Positions 57,659 through 63,701 of a DNA stretch of 63,701 bases are shown in pieces (within the stretch, counting starts at the first letter, position 1; every line of letters starts with the position of its first letter). The stretch is taken from NCBI GenBank assembly GCA_964557575.1, contig CAZLBC010000020.1:1-63701 (forward strand), given 5' to 3'. The stretch comes from CAZLBC01 sp964557575. GTDB lineage: Bacteria; Planctomycetota; Phycisphaerae; SM23-33. Position numbers and translations under genes: made by a program. A model generated the notes under the pieces. It searched no databases and was not told the origin of the DNA. It was given only the letters and a program-made list of their open reading frames with translations.

Positions 57659-58999
57659 TTATGTCCGCAACCTGCCCTGCAGTATCGGGTAACTCGCCCC
57701 CCCGTAAGGGTACACCGCGAGGCGCTGGCTGCCGCTGCCCAGTTCCGTTCGAGCCGCCGCCAGGGCCTCGTCGACGGATGCAAACAGCTCGATGCCGGGA
57801 AAGTCGATGCCGTCGGCGACCAGTTTCGGCGAAACAAGGTATATCGTGTTACGATGGAGAATATTCGTGGCCAGGCGTATAAACCACTGCGAGTCGCCCG
57901 CGACCCCGGAAATGATCCGGTCCAGCAGCGACGTGATCGTATCCGGCCCCAGGAATCGCACCGCCTTCTGCGTCCACCGGGGACTCAGCGGCCAGTGCAT
58001 TCTTTTCATTTCGTTCAGCCCCTTTTCGCACCGGCCCACGCAGATGACGATGCCCCCGTATCTGGCGGCCCAGCAGGTATTCGGAATGCTCTTGAAGGTT
58101 TGCCATAAATCGTAGTCGCGGGGATGGGCATTAGTCACCACGACATCCGCGGGCTCCTCGGTGACGATCCCGTATTCAACGGCGCACTTCTTTGTCAGCA
58201 TCCGGTGGGCGGGCACCGGGAGACCGGCGGCGATGTGCGTGGGAAAATCGTCTTCATCGAGCATGTACTGAACGGAAAACGTTTCGCCGCCGGCGCGGTC
58301 GACCATGGCGCCCGCCCGGTCGATAACCCGGCGCATACTGTTGGTTTCCGGATCCGATCCGACCAGTTGCCTGACGCCGCCGTGGGGTATGCCGAGCCGG
58401 TGCAGCATGCGTATCGATTTCAATTCACCGCAGCCGGGAAAGAACATCTTGTATCCCCCGCCGAAACCGGCTTGCAGATGCGGGGAGACATGGGAGATCA
58501 GAATCCTGATGTCCGCTTCCACAACCCCCCGGTCGACCTGGACGTCAACCCGTCCTATTTTCCCGATGTTCGCGTACTGCCGATGATGATGCCAGGGGTT
58601 CACGCGGAGCGGTATACCCTCGGTTCCGTCGCAGAGCCGATCGCGATACATGCCTTCGTCCGCGTGCGGATGCATGCCGCATGCCACCACGAATTCCATC
58701 TGGTCGTCGCGCAGCCCGGCATGGCGAATCTCTTCCATGATGATCTCGAGTATGGCGGACAGCGGGCTGTTCCGGGTGAGATCCTCGATGACAAAGACGA
58801 GCCTGCCGCCGTCGAGCCGGCCGAGTAACTTGTGCAGGGACGGGCCGGCGACCGGATGAGAGAGCGATTCCGCCATCCGCACCTGCCACCGGCGCGAAGA
58901 CAGGGTGTGGGCGGGCTCGGCGAGCTTGATCAGCCGCCAGTCGGCCGGAACGGGAAATGCCAGTTCGTCCCCGCCCCACGGTATGCGAACCTCTTCCAC
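57659..58999 (-). CDS. Nickel-dependent lactate racemase-family protein (LarA-like)
   Basis: The 446-residue protein has the LarA fold (DUF2088 N-terminal domain). The residues that hold the nickel-pincer cofactor in L. plantarum LarA (H108, H174, K184, H200) have direct counterparts at H110 (CGMHPHA), H174 (ISHVSPHLQAG), K184 (GGGYK) and H200 (RMLHRLG). It would racemise or epimerise an alpha-hydroxy acid. Substrates of LarA homologues range from lactate to malate, phenyllactate and sugar acids. The LarB, LarC and LarE cofactor-synthesis genes are not in this window. It starts 10 bases after the upstream methyltransferase-like gene on the same strand. Confidence 0.88.
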   Translation of the reverse strand: MEEVRIPWGGDELAFPVPADWRLIKLAEPAHTLSSRRWQVRMAESLSHPVAGPSLHKLLGRLDGGRLVFVIEDLTRNSPLSAILEIIMEEIRHAGLRDDQMEFVVACGMHPHADEGMYRDRLCDGTEGIPLRVNPWHHHRQYANIGKIGRVDVQVDRGVVEADIRILISHVSPHLQAGFGGGYKMFFPGCGELKSIRMLHRLGIPHGGVRQLVGSDPETNSMRRVIDRAGAMVDRAGGETFSVQYMLDEDDFPTHIAAGLPVPAHRMLTKKCAVEYGIVTEEPADVVVTNAHPRDYDLWQTFKSIPNTCWAARYGGIVICVGRCEKGLNEMKRMHWPLSPRWTQKAVRFLGPDTITSLLDRIISGVAGDSQWFIRLATNILHRNTIYLVSPKLVADGIDFPGIELFASVDEALAAARTELGSGSQRLAVYPYGGASYPILQGRLRT

Positions 59000-59009
59000 G
59001 TCCTTCTCC

Positions 59010-59843
59010 TCAGTCCTTTCCGGATTTGCTGCCGATCATCAGTTCGTAGATACCCAGGGGTTCGGGCTGTATCAACCAGTCGCCGAAACCGGCGGGCTCG
59101 AACAGCCGCCGCAACTCTTCCGAGGATCGGTGTATCATGTGGAGGCCGAACACGCGTTTGAAAAAGGGCTCCGTTCCATGCTTGCGAGAAAGACTGTTGC
59201 AGACCAGGGATGCGTTGCCGGGCATGATGTCCGCCAGCGCCGCCGCGATCGATACTATCTGTGAGTCCTCAAGATATTCGCAGATACCCAGCAGTTTGAC
59301 AAGGTCCACCCGTTCGGTTATCCGATCTTTGACTTCCCGCACGTCGCCCCGGATATAGTCAACCCGATCGATCAGTCCCTTCTCGCGCGCGAGTTTCCTG
59401 CCGTAGGCGAAGGCGTCCGAACTGATGTCGACCAGGGTCGCCCGGCAATCCCGGCGGGTCATGAGCATGGCGTCGGTGATGATGTGTCCGGGACCGGCGC
59501 CCAGGCAGAGGGCATGGGCGGGCCGATGGGGCGATTCGTCGAGGAGGCGGGCGATGTGGGCGGCGGCGAGTTTTCGCCGGTTGCGGAGGGCCATCGGGAT
59601 CGTCCCACCCTTCACCAGGATCCGGTCCCACAGCCGCTCGGGCTTGCCGTGGTAGCTGATGACCATGCTCCGCCATCCCCCCGGGTCCCGCCAGTTGGCC
59701 AGTGCCAGTTCGCTCTTCCCGTCCCGGAGAAATTTCTTCAGCAGGGCGGGGGGGAGATTGTTCGCCAGCGGGTTGATGGCGATCTTTTTCAGCAGCCGCG
59801 CAACGGGGCTCAATGTCTCAAATTCGATTTCCAGTGCATTCAC
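59010..59843 (-). CDS. SAM-dependent methyltransferase-like protein
   Basis: The 277-residue protein has a class I Rossmann-type SAM domain in its second half: ALCLGAGPGHIITDAML matches the glycine-rich motif I, followed by LVDISSDAFAYGRKLAREKG and IRGDVREV acidic strands. The N-terminal 100 residues are helical and contain the PLANNLPPALLKKFLRDGK segment. That arrangement recalls small-molecule methyltransferases or nicotianamine-synthase-like folds rather than RNA methyltransferases. The substrate is unknown. It is the first gene of a run with larA-like and the glycosyltransferase, so modification of a cell-surface or hydroxy-acid metabolite is possible. Confidence 0.75.
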   Translation of the reverse strand: MNALEIEFETLSPVARLLKKIAINPLANNLPPALLKKFLRDGKSELALANWRDPGGWRSMVISYHGKPERLWDRILVKGGTIPMALRNRRKLAAAHIARLLDESPHRPAHALCLGAGPGHIITDAMLMTRRDCRATLVDISSDAFAYGRKLAREKGLIDRVDYIRGDVREVKDRITERVDLVKLLGICEYLEDSQIVSIAAALADIMPGNASLVCNSLSRKHGTEPFFKRVFGLHMIHRSSEELRRLFEPAGFGDWLIQPEPLGIYELMIGSKSGKD

Positions 59844-60014
59844 GTGTCCACTCCGAGCCGGCTATTCTATGCCGAAACCTGAATCGTAAAAGGGTAAACC
59901 TGCAGATAAACCGAAAACCGGCCGATGGTGCACAATTGATTATTTTCGACCGCCGGAAGCGGTTGAGTTAAGTCCCACTCTCCCGTATGCTCAAACGCGG
60001 GGGGAGGAGCGAGC

Positions 60015-60878
60015 ATGGAAAAGACCCGGACATGTTGTATATGCGGGCACGACGGCGTCCCGGCCGAACGCGCTGCGGTCCGTTCGAACGTGCGCGCATT
60101 CCGCCGCGAACGCTTTTCCCTCTGGCGGTGCGCCGCGTGCGGGAGCATCCACGCCGCCGACGAGGTCGACCTTGACGCGTACTACCGGCAGTATCCCTTT
60201 TTCGACACGACGCTCGACTGGACACTCGCCGCCGGCTACCACGGCCTCCTTCGCCGGCTGCGGAACAACGGCCTTGAAAAGGGGGCGCGTATCCTCGATT
60301 ACGGGTGCGGCGGCGGCCTGCTGGTCGAATACCTTCGCACCAAGGGATACGCCGCCGGGGGATACGATCCCTATTCGATCGCCTTCACCGACGAGGGCGT
60401 CCTGTCGGCGCGGTACGACTGCGTTATCGCCCAGGACGTGCTCGAGCACGGTTCCGATCCCCATGCCCTGATGGACCGGCTCGATACGCTGGTCGCGCCC
60501 GGCGGCATGATCGCCGTGGGCACCCCGAATGCGTCGGGGATCGACCTCGCCGATCCCGAGCGGCACGTCCACCCGCTCCACCAGCCGTACCACCGGCACA
60601 TCTTCTCACTGCCCGCCCTTCAGCGGGCGGCGGCGGATCGCTCGTGGGAAACACGGCGGGTCTACATGGCCCCCTACACGAACATGCCGCTGCTCTCCCT
60701 GCCCTTCATGCACCACTACATGCGGAGCAACGACGGCACCCTCGATGTCCTCTTCGAGCGATCCTGCTCGCGGTGGTTCTGGCTGGATCCCGAGACGTGG
60801 TTCATATTCTTTTTCGGCTACTTTCTCTGCGACGACGCGGACATACTCGCCGTCTTCAGGAAACGCCCGGAAACCTGA
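60015..60878 (+). CDS. SAM-dependent methyltransferase with zinc-ribbon N-terminus
   Basis: The 287-residue protein begins with a zinc-ribbon (C7, C10, C39 and C42 in CCICG and RCAACG). A class I SAM methyltransferase domain follows with ILDYGCGGGLLVEYL as motif I (about 95-109) and CVIAQDVLEHGSDP as motif IV. Fused zinc-ribbon methyltransferases of the Methyltransf_23 group modify sugars, lipids or natural-product precursors; the target here is unknown. Its 3' end overlaps the convergent uxaC gene by 23 bases, so the last residues of the two proteins are encoded on opposite strands of the same DNA. Confidence 0.85.
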   Translation: MEKTRTCCICGHDGVPAERAAVRSNVRAFRRERFSLWRCAACGSIHAADEVDLDAYYRQYPFFDTTLDWTLAAGYHGLLRRLRNNGLEKGARILDYGCGGGLLVEYLRTKGYAAGGYDPYSIAFTDEGVLSARYDCVIAQDVLEHGSDPHALMDRLDTLVAPGGMIAVGTPNASGIDLADPERHVHPLHQPYHRHIFSLPALQRAAADRSWETRRVYMAPYTNMPLLSLPFMHHYMRSNDGTLDVLFERSCSRWFWLDPETWFIFFFGYFLCDDADILAVFRKRPET

Positions 60879-62280
60879 AGTACGCCGCGGCGTTGCCGCA
60901 GGATATCTCCCGCACCATGGCCGCCGCGAGGTCCATGTCACGCGGCATCCTCCCCGCCTCGATGTCCCCGCCGATGATGTCGCAGAGCAGCCGCCGGAAG
61001 TACTCGTGCCGCGCGTAACTGAGGAACGACCGGCTGTCGGTCACCATCCCGACGAACCGCCGCAGGAGACCGAGCCGGCTGAGGGTGTCGATCTGACGCG
61101 TCATGCCGTCGACCTGATCCAGGAACCACCAGGCCGCCCCGTACTGTATCTTGCCGGGCCGTGAGCCGTCCTGGAAATTGCCGATCATCGCGCCGATCAT
61201 CTCGTTGTCCTTCGGGTTGAGGTTGTAGATGATCGTCGGCGCCAGCGCCCCGGCCTCGTCCAGCCGCCCCAGCAGCGCCGACAGCGCCGGCGCGAACGGC
61301 CGGTCGCTGATCGAGTCGCATCCCACGTCGCGCCCGAGCTGCCGGAAGAGCCGCCGGTTGTTGTTCCGCAGGGCCCCGATGTGCAACTGCTGGACCCACT
61401 CCTTTTCGTGGTTCATGCAACAGAGCTCGTGCAGAACGAACGCGCAGTACCGCTGCACCTCCTCCGGCGACGGCGTGGTGCCCGCCAGCAGGCCCGCGAA
61501 TACCGCCGCGGCCTCCGCCCGCGTGCAGTCGGCCTGCGGCACGGTCTCGACGGCGTGATCGCTGAGACGGCAGCCGGCGGCCGCGAAGACATCCTGCCGT
61601 TTGCCCAGGGCGTCGAAGAATGAATCGAGGTCCGCGACGTCGACGCCCGACGACTCCCGCAGCCGATCAAGCCAGGCGTTGAATTCCCGCGGCCGGTCGG
61701 CGGCCATCGCCATGTCGGGCCGCCAGGTGGGGTAGACCCCCACGGCGAAGCCGTCGTCGGCGGCGATCGCCTCGTGGTGTTCGAGCGAATCGGCCGGGTC
61801 GTCGGTCGTGCAGACGCAGACGACGTTGCTCGCCGTCATCAGTCCCCGCGCCGAGAACCAGCCCTCCTGCATCACTTCGGCGCAGCGGTCGTAGATTGCC
61901 CCGGCCGTCTCCGGGCACAGCAGCTTCTCGGTGATGCCGAAGTAGTTCTTCAGTTCCAGGTGGCACCAGTCATACATGGGATTCCGCGGCAAATACGGCA
62001 TGGTTGCGGCGAATTTCTCGAACTTCTCCCGGTCGCTCGCGTCGCCGGTGCAGTACCGCTCGTCGATGCCGTTTGACCGCATCGTCCGCCACTTGTAGTG
62101 GTCGTGGTGGAGCCAGACCTCCGTGATGTTCTCCCACCGCGTGTCCTCGGCTATCTCCCGCGGCGGCAGGTGACAGTGGAAATCGATGATGGGCTGGTCC
62201 GCGGCGTGGTCGTGGTAGAGCGTCTTCGCGGTCTCGCTGCCCAGCAGAAAATCGTCCGTTATGAATATGTCGTCCGGCAT
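60856..62280 (-). CDS. uxaC: Glucuronate isomerase (uronate isomerase)
   Basis: The 474-residue amidohydrolase-superfamily enzyme converts D-glucuronate to D-fructuronate and D-galacturonate to D-tagaturonate, the first step of uronate breakdown. Metal-site DFHCHLPPREIA lies near residue 32. RNPMYDWCHLELKNYFGI and later MVTDSRSFLSYARHEYFRR match UxaC closely, and the length is normal. Translation begins at ATG 62280 with AAGGAG at ideal distance; a TTG three codons upstream is not needed. It fits with the KDG-kinase and KDPG-aldolase genes, which complete the pathway, although the later reductase and dehydratase steps are not clearly identified here. Confidence 0.94.
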   Translation of the reverse strand: MPDDIFITDDFLLGSETAKTLYHDHAADQPIIDFHCHLPPREIAEDTRWENITEVWLHHDHYKWRTMRSNGIDERYCTGDASDREKFEKFAATMPYLPRNPMYDWCHLELKNYFGITEKLLCPETAGAIYDRCAEVMQEGWFSARGLMTASNVVCVCTTDDPADSLEHHEAIAADDGFAVGVYPTWRPDMAMAADRPREFNAWLDRLRESSGVDVADLDSFFDALGKRQDVFAAAGCRLSDHAVETVPQADCTRAEAAAVFAGLLAGTTPSPEEVQRYCAFVLHELCCMNHEKEWVQQLHIGALRNNNRRLFRQLGRDVGCDSISDRPFAPALSALLGRLDEAGALAPTIIYNLNPKDNEMIGAMIGNFQDGSRPGKIQYGAAWWFLDQVDGMTRQIDTLSRLGLLRRFVGMVTDSRSFLSYARHEYFRRLLCDIIGGDIEAGRMPRDMDLAAAMVREISCGNAAAYFRFPGVS

Positions 62281-62384
62281 GTGAAGCAACTCCTTTCCGT
62301 TTTCGCCATGGCCAGATGGTAGTAGCGGCGGGCGGAAGTTTCAACTTCGACTTGACGGGGTGGTGATAATTAATTTTTACTGTG

Positions 62385-62390
62385 TATAAT
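62385..62390 (+). promoter_or_regulatory. Candidate -10 element for the AraD-type gene
   Basis: A consensus TATAAT occurs 39 bases before the ATG at 62429 in an A+T-rich pocket. No convincing -35 hexamer is seen at standard spacing, so an activator may be needed. Confidence 0.35.
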
Positions 62391-62428
62391 TTCGGCGCCG
62401 GCGTGCCCGGTCACGATGGAGAGACGCG

Positions 62429-63121
62429 ATGCTCGACGATCTGAAGAAAACGGTGTGCGACGCGAACATGCGCCTCGCGGAGGAAGGCCTGGCCGTCCTG
62501 TCGTGGGGCAACGCCAGCGGCGTAGACCGCGACAGCGGCAACGTGGTCATCAAGCCGTCGGGGGTGATGTACGGCGAACTCAGCCACGACCGGATGGTGG
62601 TGGTCTCCCTCGCGACGGGCGAGACGGTGGAGGGGGACCTGAATCCCAGCGCGGACACGCCCACGCACCTGGAACTGTACCGCGCGTTCGGATCCGTCGG
62701 CGGCGTCGTCCATACCCACAGCCTGTACGCGACGGCCTGGGCCCAGGGGCGGCGGGAGATCCCGGTGTACGGCACGACCCACGCCGACGCGTTTTACGGG
62801 ACGATTCCCTGCACGCGGCGGATGGAACCCGCGGAGATCCGCGCGGATTACGAGTTGAACACCGGAAAGGTGATCGTCGAGCGATTCGCGGACCTCGACC
62901 CGGAGCAGGTCCCGGGCGTGCTGGTATCCGAGCACGGCCCGTTCGCCTGGGGCGCGTCGCCGGAGAAGGCGGTGCGGAACGGCGTCCTGCTGGAGTACGT
63001 CGCCCGCCTGGCTTCCGAGACGATCCATGTCGAAACGTACCCGCGGGGGATCCGGCAGGTGCTCCTGGAGAAGCACTACCTCCGGAAACACGGCGACGAC
63101 GCCTACTACGGGCAGAGGTGA
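62429..63121 (+). CDS. araD: Class II aldolase/L-ribulose-5-phosphate 4-epimerase (AraD-type)
   Basis: The 230-residue class II aldolase-family enzyme uses zinc bound by histidines seen in GVVHTHSLYATAWAQ and VLVSEHGPFAWG. AraD epimerises L-ribulose 5-phosphate to D-xylulose 5-phosphate. Close paralogues (SgaE/UlaF, fuculose-phosphate aldolase) act on related phosphates. N-terminal LSWGNASGVDRDSGNVVIKPSGV is characteristic of the epimerase clade. Length agrees with E. coli AraD (231). It is transcribed away from uxaC. No araA or araB kinase is adjacent. Confidence 0.9.
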   Translation: MLDDLKKTVCDANMRLAEEGLAVLSWGNASGVDRDSGNVVIKPSGVMYGELSHDRMVVVSLATGETVEGDLNPSADTPTHLELYRAFGSVGGVVHTHSLYATAWAQGRREIPVYGTTHADAFYGTIPCTRRMEPAEIRADYELNTGKVIVERFADLDPEQVPGVLVSEHGPFAWGASPEKAVRNGVLLEYVARLASETIHVETYPRGIRQVLLEKHYLRKHGDDAYYGQR

Positions 63122-63217
63122 GGGGGGATAAGAATAATCGGGAAATCACGATGGATTTTGAACCCGAGGCAGGGGAGTGATATTATTGAAATATGAGAGG
63201 CCCGGGAGCATGATCAG

Positions 63218-63701
63218 TTGAACACGGTCATCATTATAATTCTGGTACTGGTCGGGTTGTTCGTCTTGTGGAGACTGTTTGAACGGTATGTAAATTTAAT
63301 TGACGTCCGCTGGCCCGTCCTGATCAGGAACCAGAAGGTCGCTGATCTCCAGGAGCACGTCAACCAGCACTGGAAGCGGGGGATGAGCAAGTGCGTGATG
63401 ATCATCGATTCGGAGGACACGGACTTCAGCATCCACATGTACAAGTATTACATTGCCGATCCGCACATATTCTACTACCTTGTGTGCAATTCGATTAATC
63501 AGTATCACCCGGACGTGAAACGATTTTCAAAGTGCTTTGCTCGCTTCGATATTAAGCCTGCGATAGGAATTTACGTCGATAGAAATAAGTGTGAAACGAA
63601 ACTTTGGCGGGAAGATAAGGTAACCAACAACCCCTCGAAGGAGTACGCCGACAAGCTTGCCGGCGAGATAGAAAACGACCGGCTCGCTATCTGCGGCGAC
63701 C
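63218..63701 (+). CDS. Truncated membrane-anchored protein of unknown function
   Basis: An open frame starts at TTG 63218 (GGGAG about nine bases upstream) and runs off the window edge, giving at least 161 residues. An N-terminal hydrophobic helix (VIIIILVLVGLFVLWRLF) is followed by a charged, tyrosine-rich soluble stretch with HMYKYYIADPHIFYYL and KPAIGIYVDRNKCETKLW. The composition is less GC-rich than neighbouring genes. No family is recognised. The C-terminus, and hence the function, lies outside the window. Confidence 0.6.
   Translation, partial: MNTVIIIILVLVGLFVLWRLFERYVNLIDVRWPVLIRNQKVADLQEHVNQHWKRGMSKCVMIIDSEDTDFSIHMYKYYIADPHIFYYLVCNSINQYHPDVKRFSKCFARFDIKPAIGIYVDRNKCETKLWREDKVTNNPSKEYADKLAGEIENDRLAICGD

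Overview
The window is GC-rich, densely coded bacterial chromosome with no phage, insertion sequence, CRISPR array or rRNA. The gene content suggests a member of the PVC superphylum (Planctomycetota, or Lentisphaerota/Kiritimatiellota). The reasons are three tandem membrane-anchored Hanks-type kinases with sensory C-termini, a DUF1080 protein in a Gfo/Idh sugar locus, a DUF2344 protein beside RNase G in a PTS/HPF operon, two MttB-family methyltransferases, and a FecR-domain exported protein. This placement is inferred from gene content only.

Layout. 1-9.6 kb: housekeeping and small envelope genes (asnS, ilvD, a DUF1330-like protein, a lipoprotein, a TPR protein, a corrinoid protein with a strong terminator, an RluD-type pseudouridine synthase, tRNA-Val(CAC), a PAC2 protein). 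9.6-17.2 kb, minus strand: a probable glycine-betaine operon of two MttB-family methyltransferases, an ABC transporter (ATPase plus fused permease/binding protein), an asparagine-synthetase-like protein lacking the glutaminase cysteine, and a DnaQ-like exonuclease with a 119-bp tandem duplication at its 3' end. 18.4-28.7 kb: two divergent sugar/sugar-acid gene sets around an operator-like palindrome, with KDPG aldolase, a KDG-kinase-like PfkB protein, Gfo/Idh, TIM-barrel isomerase, FucI-like, SDR, flavoprotein and DUF1080 genes.

28.8-35.4 kb, minus strand: a conserved-looking operon DUF502-hpf-ptsN-ptsH-ptsI-DUF2344-rng. It is a PTS phosphorelay without sugar-transport components. 35.7-40.4 kb: an iclR regulator facing dhaK-dhaL-lsrF-pta across two overlapping promoters. 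This is the most unusual unit here. It reads as a route that phosphorylates a hydroxy-diketone, cleaves it by thiolysis to DHAP plus acetyl-CoA, and passes the acetyl group to acetyl phosphate. 40.4-45.6 kb, minus strand: the glycine cleavage system gcvT-gcvH-gcvPA-gcvPB with lipB. 45.7-48.9 kb: an esterase-like exported protein, a small DUF3820-like protein and an enolase-superfamily enzyme.

49.0-55.3 kb: three paralogous Ser/Thr kinases, one with a LamG-like and one with a CBM-like extracytoplasmic domain. 55.4-59.8 kb: a YhaM-like HD/OB nuclease, a family 2 glycosyltransferase, a LarA-type nickel racemase and a methyltransferase. 60.0-63.7 kb: a second methyltransferase, uxaC, an AraD-type epimerase/aldolase and a truncated membrane-anchored unknown.

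Two themes link the window. One is one-carbon metabolism: betaine demethylation feeding glycine into the glycine cleavage system. The other is breakdown of uronates, keto-deoxy acids and modified sugars to triose phosphate and pyruvate.
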